This document shows, one piece after another, positions 35,253-45,307 of a stretch of DNA of 64,000 nucleotides. The notes below the pieces were generated by a model that saw only the letters and a list, made by a program, of their open reading frames with translations, was not told the DNA's origin and ran no database searches. Within the stretch, counting starts at the first letter, position 1; the number at the start of each line of letters is the position of its first letter. This DNA is from Ignavibacteria bacterium. Lineage in GTDB: Bacteria; Bacteroidota; Ignavibacteria; Ignavibacteriales; Melioribacteraceae. A program made the position numbers and the translations under genes. The DNA lies in contig WPAE01000006.1 of the NCBI GenBank assembly GCA_009773205.1, positions 1-64,000 of the forward strand. Direction: 5' to 3'.

Positions 35253-35732
35253 TTAGTTTAGATTTTTTAAGCATTCTTGAACTGCGGCATAGTTTGGTTC
35301 TTCGCCGGCGCTTTCAAGAATTTCTGCATATTGAACAAGTCCTTGTTTATCAATTACAAATGCTGAACGTTTAGCAACTCCTTTGAGATCCCACTTGCCT
35401 GCAAGCCACACATCGTAGAAAGCGCCGTAAGCAGGTGAAACTTCTTTGTTGAAATCGCTCAACAAAGGGAAATTGAATTGATACTTATCAACCCAAAGTT
35501 TTTGTGCGAACGGTCCATCAACGCTAATGCCTAAAACTTGTGCATTGAGACCTTCATAATCTTTCATACTGTCTCTTGTAGAGCATAATTCTTTTTCACA
35601 AACACCAGTTCCAACTGCGGGAAAGAATAACAACACAACATTCTTTCCTTTATAATCCGAAAGATTATGCGTTTGGTTTGATGTATCTTTTAATGAAAAA
35701 TTTGGTGCTGCATCTCCAACTTTAATTGCCAT
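35253..35732 (-). CDS. Peroxiredoxin, AhpE-like
   Basis: This 159-residue thioredoxin-fold protein has FFPAVGTGVCEKELCSTRDS: the peroxidatic Cys sits in P---T--C and a second Cys lies 5 residues later. It resembles AhpE/1-Cys-type or atypical 2-Cys peroxiredoxins (DYKGKNVVLLFFPAVGTG). It is preceded 10 bp upstream by a dodecin gene. Its reductant is unknown. The presence of two peroxiredoxins in a row points to oxidative-stress defence. Confidence 0.88.
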   Translation of the reverse strand: MAIKVGDAAPNFSLKDTSNQTHNLSDYKGKNVVLLFFPAVGTGVCEKELCSTRDSMKDYEGLNAQVLGISVDGPFAQKLWVDKYQFNFPLLSDFNKEVSPAYGAFYDVWLAGKWDLKGVAKRSAFVIDKQGLVQYAEILESAGEEPNYAAVQECLKNLN

Positions 35733-35742
35733 TTTTAACTCC

Positions 35743-35946
35743 TTAGTCTTTTAGTTTTCTGCCAATTTTTACTTTAACCTGAAACTCAACTTTTCCTTCA
35801 GAGGTAACTCTTCCTCGTTGTTCAAGAACTTCAAACCAGCCAACTTTTTTTTCTGAATTAGCTTCTAAAACCACTTCGCGAACTGCATCTGCAATGCTTT
35901 CTGTTGATATTCCAACGCGTTCTACAACTTCGAATGTCTTTGACAT
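35743..35946 (-). CDS. Dodecin
   Basis: This 67-residue protein is the usual dodecin size. It has VERVGISTESIADAVREVVL, the flavin-stacking Trp and Gln in KKVGWFEVLEQRG and the closing strand KVEFQVKVKIGRKL. Dodecin forms a 12-mer that stores flavin (or CoA) and limits flavin-driven radical formation. It lies 10 bp before a peroxiredoxin gene on the same strand, consistent with redox protection. Confidence 0.93.
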   Translation of the reverse strand: MSKTFEVVERVGISTESIADAVREVVLEANSEKKVGWFEVLEQRGRVTSEGKVEFQVKVKIGRKLKD

Positions 35947-36052
35947 AATAACTCCATTGTTATATTGAAAAGTTCACTTGTTACAGGCTAAAATAGCTGT
36001 TTATATCCTAACATAAAACAGAAGTAAATTAGTTCGATTGGCGCTAACTTTA

Positions 36053-36151
36053 TTAATCCGCCAGAGGCGGACGAGGGTCAAATTCCCCGCCTCTTGAGGC
36101 GAATAAATAAAATTTGTTTTCAGAAACCTCGCTGCCCCGCCTGCCAAAGCA
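36053..36151. repeat. 99-bp dispersed repeat, intergenic copy
   Basis: It starts TTAATCCGCCAGAGGCGGAC and contains a CGCCTCTTGAGGCG hairpin. It is 98/99 identical to 55704-55802. It lies between dodecin and the M28 peptidase. ORF 36053-36328 (minus) is a reading of it, not a gene. Nothing else is recognised in 35947-36346. Confidence 0.92.
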
Positions 36152-36346
36152 ATCAATATTAGTTGCCCCGTTTGCGAGATGAAATTTTTTAAGACAACAG
36201 TTTTTAGAGACGCTCTTAAGTGAACTTAGAAAAGCCATGTTTGTTAATGAGATAGCAACATCCGCCAGATCGAAATAAACTTGGTTGGTTTTGATGAATC
36301 GCTTAATTTGCCAAACAAATTCCAACAATCATTACGAGAGGATACA

Positions 36347-38140
36347 ATGAAAAGAATTTCGATTCTTTTACTTATTGCTGTTTCATTTATTTGGGCACAG
36401 GATAAGAGCAGCAATCCAGAAATTACAGCAGACGAAATAAAAGCACATATAAATTACCTTGCTTCAGATGCTATGAAAGGACGTTTTACCGGTTCGCCTG
36501 AAGAGCGCTTAGCCGGGAATTATATACAAGCTCAATTTGAATCTTACGGATTAAAACCAGCTTTCAACGGAAAGTGGTTTCAAGAATTTCCGTTTATCGA
36601 AAAAGTTGAGCTGACCAAAAATAACTCACTCAATTTTAGTGTTGAAGGAAAAAGAAAAAGTCTTACTCTTAAAAAAGATTTTACAACAATTGGATTTTCA
36701 GGTAAATCAAAAGTGAGTGGAGAAATTTTTTTTGTGGGCTATGGAATTTCTGCTTCCAAGCTAAATTATGATGACTATGATGGTATTGATGTAACCGGTA
36801 AAATTGTTTTACTGATGAGAAATCATCCGGAGCATGACAGCTCACGATCAGAGTTTGAGCGTTTTTCAACCCTTCGAAACAAAGCCAGTAATGCAAAAGA
36901 TAAAGGCGCTGCCGGATTAATAATTGTGAACGGCTGGCTTCCAAAGAATGATGATATTTTACCTGAACCACGTTACGATGGCGCGCCTGGAATGAAAGAT
37001 TTTCCGGTGTTGCAAGTTTCCCGCTCTGTTGTAGATGAGATTCTAAAAAAGCAAGGTGTTTCTTTTGCAGATGTTCAAAAACAAATTGATGATTCAAAAA
37101 AACCAAAATCATTCTTACTAAAAAATGCAAATGTGCAGCTTGTTTCAGAAGCAGTTGAAGTACAAAAAATTGCCAGAAACGTGGGTGGTGTTCTTGAAGG
37201 TAACAATCCAGCCCTTAAGAATGAATACATTGTTATAGGCGGGCATTATGATCATCTTGGAATTGATCATCTTAAAGAGGCTTCGATGTACAAAGGTGCA
37301 GATAAGCAAATTCATAATGGCGCTGATGATAATGCTTCCGGTACAACAGGAGTAATGGAAACGGCAGAAAAATTTGCATCAATAAAAAACGAATTAAAGC
37401 GCAGTATAATTTTCTTAGCTTTTTCCGGCGAAGAATTAGGCATTCTTGGTTCTACTTACTATACAAACAATCCATCTGTTGAAATTGGAAATATTACAGC
37501 TATGATAAACCTGGATATGGTTGGACGCTTGAACGAAGAAAACAATTTGACAATAATTGGAACCGGAACTTCATCAAGATGGAAAGAAATTCTAAACGAA
37601 AAGAACAGTTACGGATTTAAGTTAGCAATGAGTGATGGCGGCTCAGGCGGAAGCGATCATCAAGCATTTTCTAACAAAAGTATTCCAGTTCTATTCTTCT
37701 TCAGCGGTACGCACTCGGATTATCATAAGCCTTCTGACGATATAGATAAAATAAACTTTGCCGGGCAAGAAAAAATATTAAAATATGTATTTGATGTTGC
37801 CAATGTGATTCAGAAAGCCGAGAAAAGATTGGATTACGTTAAAGTTCAAGAAGCTGCGCAAAGACCAACTGGCAGGGCAAGAGTTACAGTTGGAAGTGTG
37901 CCGGAATTTGGTTATTCTGGAAACGGCTATAAACTTTCGGGCACTACAGAAGGAAGCCCGGCCGCAAAAGCTGGTATGAAAGCTGGAGATATTATAATTA
38001 AGTTTGGTACTAAGGAAGTAGGTAACATTTACGATTTTATGTACGCAGTACAAGATTACAAAGCCGGCGATAAAGTTAATGTTGTTGCATTAAGAGATGG
38101 TAAGGAAATGGCATTTACACTTGAATTAATTGCTAAATGA
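36347..38140 (+). CDS. Secreted M28-family metallopeptidase with PA and PDZ domains
   Basis: This protein of about 597 residues has a signal peptide (MKRISILLLIAVSFIWA), a PA-like insert (residues ~130-270) and an M28 dizinc aminopeptidase core: IGGHYDHLG, NGADDNASG, FSGEELG, INLDMVGR and HSDYHKPSD supply the His-Asp-Glu-Asp-His set. A C-terminal PDZ domain follows (GTTEGSPAAKAGMKAGDIII). It removes N-terminal residues from peptides outside the cytoplasm. ATG 36347 has GAGAGGAT upstream; the track start 36281 lacks this. Confidence 0.93.
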   Translation: MKRISILLLIAVSFIWAQDKSSNPEITADEIKAHINYLASDAMKGRFTGSPEERLAGNYIQAQFESYGLKPAFNGKWFQEFPFIEKVELTKNNSLNFSVEGKRKSLTLKKDFTTIGFSGKSKVSGEIFFVGYGISASKLNYDDYDGIDVTGKIVLLMRNHPEHDSSRSEFERFSTLRNKASNAKDKGAAGLIIVNGWLPKNDDILPEPRYDGAPGMKDFPVLQVSRSVVDEILKKQGVSFADVQKQIDDSKKPKSFLLKNANVQLVSEAVEVQKIARNVGGVLEGNNPALKNEYIVIGGHYDHLGIDHLKEASMYKGADKQIHNGADDNASGTTGVMETAEKFASIKNELKRSIIFLAFSGEELGILGSTYYTNNPSVEIGNITAMINLDMVGRLNEENNLTIIGTGTSSRWKEILNEKNSYGFKLAMSDGGSGGSDHQAFSNKSIPVLFFFSGTHSDYHKPSDDIDKINFAGQEKILKYVFDVANVIQKAEKRLDYVKVQEAAQRPTGRARVTVGSVPEFGYSGNGYKLSGTTEGSPAAKAGMKAGDIIIKFGTKEVGNIYDFMYAVQDYKAGDKVNVVALRDGKEMAFTLELIAK

Positions 38141-38857
38141 AAATTGCATATGCCCAGAAACAATGCGTTTCGGGACTTTTACTGATGCCATACAAGGTCA
38201 TTGAGTCAACCTAATTTTTTGTAAATGAATTCTTCAGAACATAATATGTTATGAAATATTTTGGCTCATCATAAAAATTCGTACTTCTTTTAATGTAACC
38301 AGTAGATATTTTTTGGATAAACCACACGCTTCTCCCGTAGGGAAGTATTTGACGCGCGCGGGAGTATAATTTGGGTAACATAAACTATTTGTTAGCATTT
38401 AATGCAATACGCGATTGCAAAAGTTATTCAACTGATAAATGAAGTAGCCGTATATTGGGCAAATAAGAATTCGTTGCTAAAGCCGAAATTAGTATGGTAA
38501 ATAAGTACTTTGCTGTATCTGTGAGTTAATCAACGCTCAATGAAGTTCGGATTTAATAATTATGGCTGAAGACCTAATCCAAAGGCATGTGTTGCGCCAC
38601 GATAAAACGTGGTGTTAATTTCTGAGGTATGCCTTCAGAACAAAAAAAAGACTACTTGACTTAATATAATCTTCTCACTACTTTGAACGCATTAAAATTA
38701 GTCCTATTCATTCCGAGATTAGTTAAATCAAATTTAAAAGTGTTGGCTGATGTTTCAATAATACTGAAGACTATTCTTAACACAGTTAAGGCAGTCTGGC
38801 AAACGCACAGCAGAAAGCTAAAAGATTTTTTTCACAAATAAGTTTTGAAAGGAACAG
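38141..38857. other. 717-bp gene-free region with several hairpins
   Basis: No ORF is convincing. Seen: CCAGAAAC/GTTTCGGG soon after the peptidase stop (possible terminator remnant), CTCCCG ... CGGGAG around 38333-38366, GCCACG-ATAAAA-CGTGGT near 38596 and TTCTGAGG-TATG-CCTTCAGAA followed by eight A residues near 38620-38650. The last two hairpins are consecutive. A small RNA or a long leader of the downstream regulator is possible, but unproven. Confidence 0.4.
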
Positions 38858-39613
38858 ATGGAGAACTCGAAGTTTAACAGCGGCAAATTGAATGCAGTCA
38901 TTGTTGATGATGAACTTCACGGAAGAGAAAATCTGAAAATGATTTTGGAAAATTATTGTATTGAAGTCGAAGTTATTGGAACAGCTGACTCCGTTAAAGA
39001 AGCCAAAAAACTTGTTAATTCTCTTAAACCAGATGTAGTGTTTCTTGATATTAATATGCCCGTGCTCGACGGCTTTGATTTTATAGCTGAATATGACGAG
39101 TTAAATTTTATGGTTGTGTTTGTTAGTGCTTACGAAGAGTTTGGTATCAAGGCTGTAAAAGCGGGTGCAGTAGATTATTTACTTAAGCCAATTAATATTA
39201 AAGAACTCAAACAAACTATTAAAAAACTACTAGCACTTAAAACTAAAGAGTGGAAGACTGAGTCTTCATCAGAATCAGAGAAGCTATTGTTGCCTGCTTC
39301 GTATGGATTTGAAGTAATGCTGACTGATAATATTATTCAGTTAGAAGCGGAAGGTTGTTATACGAAAGTAGTTCTGTTGGATGGGAAAAAGAAAATCATC
39401 ACCCGCACATTAAAAGATTTTGAGAATTCACTTTCAGATAAATTCTTTTTTAGAACTCATAAATCTCATATGATCAACTTGAAGCATATCAAAGATTACT
39501 CAAAATTAAGCGGCGGTTATGCAACAATGATTGATGGAAGCAAAGTGGAAATCTCGCGAAGAAAAGCTCCAGAATTTTTAAAGAAAGTAAAATCTTTACT
39601 TAGCGCTGTTTGA
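38858..39613 (+). CDS. LytTR-family response regulator
   Basis: This 251-residue protein has a receiver domain (AVIVDDELHGRENLKMIL, phospho-Asp in VVFLDINMPVLDGFDF, Lys in VDYLLKPIN) and a C-terminal LytTR DNA-binding domain (IIQLEAEGCYTKVVLLDGKK, FFRTHKSHMINLKHI). Such regulators bind DNA after phosphorylation. The ATG has GAAAGGA upstream. Its stop overlaps the start of the kinase gene (TGATG), so regulator and kinase are coupled. Confidence 0.93.
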   Translation: MENSKFNSGKLNAVIVDDELHGRENLKMILENYCIEVEVIGTADSVKEAKKLVNSLKPDVVFLDINMPVLDGFDFIAEYDELNFMVVFVSAYEEFGIKAVKAGAVDYLLKPINIKELKQTIKKLLALKTKEWKTESSSESEKLLLPASYGFEVMLTDNIIQLEAEGCYTKVVLLDGKKKIITRTLKDFENSLSDKFFFRTHKSHMINLKHIKDYSKLSGGYATMIDGSKVEISRRKAPEFLKKVKSLLSAV

Positions 39614-42600
39614 TGGTAAAACAGATTCTGAAAAGAGTTACTCAAAAAGAAATTGTGAAAAATAACTTCTATGTTATTTGGGTTAAGCTTTACAAAAGAA
39701 TCTTTACACTTGTAATACTTTTTTCTCTCACATTTATTGCTTCTATTTACTCACAAACTCCTTCGTATTATCATTACAAATCAACAGATGGACTTGCATC
39801 TGCAACAGTGTTTGAGATTATACAGGACAAAGAAGGATTTATCTGGCTCGCTACACAAAGTGGTGTAAGTAGGTTTGATGGAAAACGTTTTACTACTTAC
39901 ACAGTTGAAGACGGACTAAATTCAAACATGATAACTTCGTTAACGTTAGGAATTAAAGGAGAGATTTTCTTTGCCACTTATGAAAAAGGAATTAATATTC
40001 TTAAAAATGGACACATCAAAAGCTATTACGATCATACTAAAGGAAAGTTAGACCATATTACCTTTTTAATAAATGTTCCATCAGCAAATAATAACAAGTT
40101 ACTTGCTAATACAAGAGGTAGTTACATTAACGCCCTTGAAAAGAATAATACAGGGAAACTAGTGAACAAGGTAGTTTATCTTGAGCAATTTATTTTAAAT
40201 AAAATAGACACACTAACAGATGGCAGAATAATTGCTCTAACTAAAAAAGGGCTATTTGAAATAAAGAATGATGCAGCAAGAAAAATAAACATTGAGGGAA
40301 ATCCAAGTATAGAATCTTACTCTTTGGCAAATTCAAGTGATGGAAGTTTCTACATTGGTTCAAAAGGAAATATTTATAGCATAAAAAACAATAAGGTTAT
40401 TTATACATACAAAGTAAATGTTGGCGGGAATAATGAAGTATCTAACTTGCTGAAAGATAAAAAAGGAAATCTTTGGTTCTCTGTTATGAATAAAGGGTTT
40501 TTTAAAATTCCGTACGACTCGAAGGAAATTATTAATATTGGGAAAAAAATGAATCTTCAGACAACAAACGTGAATCATTTGTTTGAAGATAAAGAAGGAA
40601 ACATTTGGCTTGGAACTTATGGCAAAGGTGCTTATTGTCTTACTAATTTTCATTTATCAAGTTATACAGAAGAAGATGGCTTAAGCAATAACAGTGTCCA
40701 TTCAATAACCAAAGATAAATCTGGTAAAGTTTTTATCGGTACATACAACGGAGTAAATTTATTTTATAAAAATAAATTCGAGCATATAAAGAAAGACCCG
40801 GTTAGCCCGTTAACCGAATACATTCATAATGTCAAGGTACTGAATGATGGCGTTTATATTGCAGGTGGTTTTCCGAATACTGATAGAGAGCGGGTTGTTT
40901 ATAAAGGAGTAAATTATAATTTTCACAACCGTCCAACTTTTATTCGAACAAAAAACGGCTTGAATATATTTGGAACAACCGGAAATCATATAAAAATACA
41001 TCGTAATTTCTTTTTAGCTAATAGATTTGCATTTCAAGACTTCAGCATTTTGGGTGATAGTTTAATATCTAACCGAATAAATGATTTGTATGAAGACACA
41101 GATGGAAACATTTGGGTTGGCTCAACTTTTGGCTTATGCCAATTATCCAATTTTACAGAAACTTCTGGTAAAGTAAATTGGGATAAAACTTATTTCCCTT
41201 CTTACCCGGTTTTAAATTCAAAAATAAGATCAATTTATCAAGACAGTAATGGTAAAGTATGGTTTGCTGGTGATTTAGGTATTGCAAATTACGATCTTCG
41301 CAGCGGTTCTATTTCAGAGTATAAAAGTATTAATGGTTACGATCTTTCTTTCTCCACTTCAATTTCGTCTGATAAAAAGGGTAGAATTTGGATTGGAACT
41401 ATGCGTGGACTTTATTTATTAAACGGCGCTGAAATAATTTACTTGAACAGTAAAACTGGACTACCGACAGATGAAGTGCTTTCACTTTTTTATGATGAAG
41501 AAAAAAACATTTTATACGTTGGAACAAGCAGCGGCATCTCTTTGCTGGATATTAAATTGTTCGATGAGTTTCTTCCGCTTCCTCCGGCGATAAAATTAAT
41601 TAGCATTCAAGCCGGCGATTCAATCTATACTGAAAATCAAAAATTGGTTTTTGAACACGAAGCAAATAATATTTACATCGAATTTGCCGGATTGAATTTT
41701 TCTTCACCTGGCGCAATGAAATACAAATACAAGTTAAATAACGAGTGGATAGAAACTGATTACAATTTTCTAAACTTCACTTCGTTAAAGCATGGAGAAT
41801 ATAATATTGCTATCTCTGCAAAAGCACAAAATACAAGCTGGGGTAAGCCAATTACTGTTTCATTTATAGTTCTTCCCCGTTTTGTTGAAACAGTTTGGTT
41901 TATTCTGCTAATCTTCGGCTTAATTCTTTTACTTGTATTGGCTGTTGTTGTATGGAGGATTAAACTTCTATCGAAAAAGAATAAAGATAAATTAGAATTA
42001 ACAGAAAGAATAAATGAACTTAAGCATCAAGCGTTATCTGCTATGATGAATCCGCATTTTATTTTCAACTCTTTAAACTCAGTACAGTATCTTATTAATC
42101 ACCAAAAAAATGAAGAAGCGAATAATTACATTGCAATGATGGCAAAGCTAATCAGAAAAAACCTTGATACTGCCGGGAGCGGATTTATTAGTTTATCCGA
42201 AGAGATTAACAGATTAAAACTCTACCTCGACCTAGAAAAGTTGAGGTTCCAAGAAAAGTTTTCTTATGAGATTATTTTGGGTAACAATGTTGAATCTGAT
42301 TCTCTTCTGATTCCAAATATGATAATTCAGCCGTTTGTAGAAAATTCTTTGTGGCATGGAATAATAAATTCTGGTGCAACTGGGCAGCTAACAGTTTCCT
42401 TTTTATTTGAGTATGTAGAGATTGATTCTCTTGTTAGTAAATCGTTGGTAATAAGAGTAACGGATAATGGAGTTGGAATTAAAGAAGCATCGAGGAAGAA
42501 AAAAGAAGACCATATTTCAAAAGGGATTCAAATTATTGAAGAGCGCTTAAAGCTGCTGAGTGCCAAAATGGAATTACCGAAGCCAATTATACTAGAAGAT

Positions 42601-42687
42601 TTGAGTGAACGAAATAATAACTCGCAAGGAACAGAAGTAATAATTTCTCTTTCATCACCTATGTATAAACACATTTCTAACAATTAA
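39613..42687 (+). CDS. LytS-type sensor histidine kinase with two-component propeller
   Basis: This protein of about 1024 residues has a signal/anchor segment (~20-40), many Reg_prop beta-propeller repeats (DKEGFIWLATQSGVSRFDGK, NIWLGTYGKGAYCL, NIWVGSTFGLCQL), a Y_Y_Y domain (KYKYKLNNEWIETDYNF), one membrane helix (FILLIFGLILLLVLAVVVWR) and a cytosolic His_kinase/HATPase pair: SAMMNPHFIFNSLNSVQYLI (His) and IIQPFVENSLWHGI, TDNGVGI. The propeller probably senses an extracellular ligand, often a glycan in related systems. Start ATG 39613 overlaps the regulator stop. No target operon is adjacent. Confidence 0.92.
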   Translation: MVKQILKRVTQKEIVKNNFYVIWVKLYKRIFTLVILFSLTFIASIYSQTPSYYHYKSTDGLASATVFEIIQDKEGFIWLATQSGVSRFDGKRFTTYTVEDGLNSNMITSLTLGIKGEIFFATYEKGINILKNGHIKSYYDHTKGKLDHITFLINVPSANNNKLLANTRGSYINALEKNNTGKLVNKVVYLEQFILNKIDTLTDGRIIALTKKGLFEIKNDAARKINIEGNPSIESYSLANSSDGSFYIGSKGNIYSIKNNKVIYTYKVNVGGNNEVSNLLKDKKGNLWFSVMNKGFFKIPYDSKEIINIGKKMNLQTTNVNHLFEDKEGNIWLGTYGKGAYCLTNFHLSSYTEEDGLSNNSVHSITKDKSGKVFIGTYNGVNLFYKNKFEHIKKDPVSPLTEYIHNVKVLNDGVYIAGGFPNTDRERVVYKGVNYNFHNRPTFIRTKNGLNIFGTTGNHIKIHRNFFLANRFAFQDFSILGDSLISNRINDLYEDTDGNIWVGSTFGLCQLSNFTETSGKVNWDKTYFPSYPVLNSKIRSIYQDSNGKVWFAGDLGIANYDLRSGSISEYKSINGYDLSFSTSISSDKKGRIWIGTMRGLYLLNGAEIIYLNSKTGLPTDEVLSLFYDEEKNILYVGTSSGISLLDIKLFDEFLPLPPAIKLISIQAGDSIYTENQKLVFEHEANNIYIEFAGLNFSSPGAMKYKYKLNNEWIETDYNFLNFTSLKHGEYNIAISAKAQNTSWGKPITVSFIVLPRFVETVWFILLIFGLILLLVLAVVVWRIKLLSKKNKDKLELTERINELKHQALSAMMNPHFIFNSLNSVQYLINHQKNEEANNYIAMMAKLIRKNLDTAGSGFISLSEEINRLKLYLDLEKLRFQEKFSYEIILGNNVESDSLLIPNMIIQPFVENSLWHGIINSGATGQLTVSFLFEYVEIDSLVSKSLVIRVTDNGVGIKEASRKKKEDHISKGIQIIEERLKLLSAKMELPKPIILEDLSERNNNSQGTEVIISLSSPMYKHISNN

Positions 42688-42782
42688 TCTAAGTGCAGCT
42701 AAAAATATTTACATATAAAAATTAGCAGATCTAAGTTGTTACTAAGCAAGTAATAAGTAAAATGCACGGCTTTCTTTTCTTC

Positions 42783-44249
42783 TTATCGAAACTTTGAGTT
42801 GTTTTTACTCCACACAAAGTAAACGGGAATTCCGAGAGCAACTATTAATAATCCGGGCCAAGTATAATTTGGTTTGTAGATTAAAAGAATTATGGATATT
42901 GAAGCAGCGAGCAATATGTAAATAATAGGTAAATAAGGATAGCCAAAAGCTTTGTAAGGGCGCTCGGCATTAGGCATTCTCATTCTTAGTATAAAAATGC
43001 CTGCAATAGTGAGTATGTAAAATATCAAAACTGTGCAGACAACATAATCGAGCAGCTGCCCATAAGTTCCGGAAAGACATAGTAAACTTGTCCATGCAGC
43101 TTGAATCCATAATGCTTTTGCCGGAACCGATTTACAGTTAAGTTCTTTAGCAAATTTAAAGAACAGATTATCTTTGGACATAGCATAAAACACTCTTGCG
43201 CCAGCAAGAATTAATCCGTTATTGCAGCCAAATGTAGAGATCATAATTAGTATTGCCATTACTACAACAGCTACATCACCAAAAATAAAATGCGCTGCTG
43301 CTGTTCCCACTCTGTCTTCAGATGCAAATTGAATTCCCAAACCGGTAACATCTTTAGCTGAAGGATTGCCTTGAAGTGGAAGTACAACAAGGTAGGCAAT
43401 ATTTACAATAATGTATAAAACTGTTACAATCATAGTTCCCAAGAACAAGCTCCAAGGAATTACTTTCTTTGGGTCTTTCACTTCGGCAGCAATAAAAGTT
43501 ATGTTTTCCCACGCAACGCTCGAAAAGAGAGAACCAACCATAGATGTTCCAATTGCTGCAACAACTGCAAATCCGGCAAGCGGTTCTATTACATCAATCA
43601 ATCCATTTTTAAGATGAACTTGTTTAGCGCTCCACATATCGGCAAAGTTGGAGGTAATAACTTCAGCATTTGAACCAATAACAAAACCAAGCACAATCAA
43701 TCCAAATAGTGCAATTGTTTTAGAGAATGTAAAAACATTTTGAACTGTTCTTCCTTCTTTAACGCCGCGAACATTTACAAACGTTAAAAAGACAACGCTT
43801 GCAATAGCCAATAATTGTGCTGCCGAAATCCTTAAAGCGGATAACTCAAGCAAGACATTGTTTGTGCTAAACCAAGGAATAATTACACCGGTAAATTTTG
43901 CAAATGCAACTGCAACCGCCGCAATTGTCCCGGTTTGAACTACAAGAAATAAAGTCCAGCCATATAAAAATCCAACTAATGGATTATATGCTTCTCGAAT
44001 GTAAACATACTGTCCGCCTGCAAAAGGCATCATAGATGCAAGCTCGCCGTAACTTAGCGCGCCAATTAATGTAATCACCCCGGTAATAAGCCAGACTAAA
44101 ATCAATAATCCGCTTGAACCTACAGTACGCGCAATATCTGCGCTAACAATAAAAATTCCGGATCCAATCATTGAACCAACTACAATCATCGTTGAATCGA
44201 ATAGTCCGAGTTCTCTTTTGAATTCTAATGAACTTTCTTGCTGAGACAT
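42783..44249 (-). CDS. APC-superfamily amino-acid permease
   Basis: This 488-residue protein has about 12 hydrophobic helices. The signature region GLFDSTMIVVGSMIGSGIFI (broken helix 1, unwound GSGIF) and FAGGQYVYIREAYNPLVGFL (helix 3) identify the APC/LAT-type family that moves amino acids by proton symport or exchange. The substrate is unknown. It is monocistronic between the kinase gene and an aldo/keto reductase gene. Confidence 0.92.
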   Translation of the reverse strand: MSQQESSLEFKRELGLFDSTMIVVGSMIGSGIFIVSADIARTVGSSGLLILVWLITGVITLIGALSYGELASMMPFAGGQYVYIREAYNPLVGFLYGWTLFLVVQTGTIAAVAVAFAKFTGVIIPWFSTNNVLLELSALRISAAQLLAIASVVFLTFVNVRGVKEGRTVQNVFTFSKTIALFGLIVLGFVIGSNAEVITSNFADMWSAKQVHLKNGLIDVIEPLAGFAVVAAIGTSMVGSLFSSVAWENITFIAAEVKDPKKVIPWSLFLGTMIVTVLYIIVNIAYLVVLPLQGNPSAKDVTGLGIQFASEDRVGTAAAHFIFGDVAVVVMAILIMISTFGCNNGLILAGARVFYAMSKDNLFFKFAKELNCKSVPAKALWIQAAWTSLLCLSGTYGQLLDYVVCTVLIFYILTIAGIFILRMRMPNAERPYKAFGYPYLPIIYILLAASISIILLIYKPNYTWPGLLIVALGIPVYFVWSKNNSKFR

Positions 44250-44388
44250 TTTACCTCTGCAAACAATTAATGGTTTTAGTCTAAATAAAGTTGTTTATCT
44301 CGCAGCAAATAATTTTTTTATTTCCAGTTTTATACAAATCCAATCTAAAGAGTATATTGCATATCATCAATAAGAAATTTGGAAAACC

Positions 44389-45267
44389 ATGGAATTCAAA
44401 ATGTCTCGTTTTTCGCTTGGCTTCTGGCGATCGAAAGAATGGAATTACAATTCACAACAGCTTAAAGATTTTGTTAATCAATCAATTGAGCTTGGAATAA
44501 CAACAATTGATCATGCAGATATCTACGGACAATATTCTTGCGAAGATATCTTCGGAAGTATTTTAAAAGAAGAACCATCTCTACGGCAAAAGCTTCAGCT
44601 TATTACTAAGTGCGGAATAAAAATTGTAACTAAACGCTTTCCAGAGTTTAATATTCACTCGTACGATACATCAAAAGCGCATATAATTTGGTCGGCAGAA
44701 AATTCTTTGCGTAACATGAATACGGATTACTTAGATGTTCTTCTCATTCACCGGCCAGATCCATTAATGAACGCCGATGAAGTTGCAGAAGCAATGATAG
44801 AGCTTAAACAATGCGGCAAGGTTTTGAATTTTGGTGTGTCAAATTTTCTCCCGCGCCAATTTAATTTATTGCAATCGAGATTGGATTTTCCGCTTGTAAC
44901 AAATCAAATAGAAGCTTCTGTTCTTTGTACAGAACATTTTAATAACGGCAATATAGATTTTCTTCAAGAGAAACGAATATCGCCAATGGTGTGGTCACCT
45001 TTTGCAGGCGGAAGAATTTTTCATGATAACACAGAACAGGCAAATAGAGTAAGAAGCATTTTGTTTGAACTTGCATACAAGTATCAAGTAGAAATTGACG
45101 CTGTTGCCGCTTCGTGGCTGCTTATTCATCCTGTTAATTTTGTTATTGTACTTGGTACAAGAAAGATTGATAGAATTAAAACGGCAATGAAAGGATTAAC
45201 TGTTAATTTGACGCGTGAGGAATGGTTTAAAATCTGGGTCGCATCACATGGTCGCGATATTCCTTGA
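44389..45267 (+). CDS. Aldo/keto reductase
   Basis: This 292-residue TIM-barrel oxidoreductase has ELGITTIDHADIYGQYSCED (catalytic Asp and Tyr), LLIHRPDPLM, GKVLNFGVSNFLPRQFNLLQ and VTNQIEASVL, closest to the YdhF-like branch. It reduces aldehydes or ketones with NADPH; substrate unknown. GGAAAACC precedes the ATG; a second in-frame ATG lies 12 bp on. It converges on the tonB-like gene. Confidence 0.88.
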   Translation: MEFKMSRFSLGFWRSKEWNYNSQQLKDFVNQSIELGITTIDHADIYGQYSCEDIFGSILKEEPSLRQKLQLITKCGIKIVTKRFPEFNIHSYDTSKAHIIWSAENSLRNMNTDYLDVLLIHRPDPLMNADEVAEAMIELKQCGKVLNFGVSNFLPRQFNLLQSRLDFPLVTNQIEASVLCTEHFNNGNIDFLQEKRISPMVWSPFAGGRIFHDNTEQANRVRSILFELAYKYQVEIDAVAASWLLIHPVNFVIVLGTRKIDRIKTAMKGLTVNLTREEWFKIWVASHGRDIP

Positions 45268-45307
45268 TGCTTAGTATTAAAGGCATTTCTATTACATTGT
45301 ATTTTGT

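Noticed and set aside
36053-36328. Minus-strand ORF of 91 aa upstream of the M28 peptidase
   Set aside because: It reads through the 99-bp repeat; no homology-like pattern.
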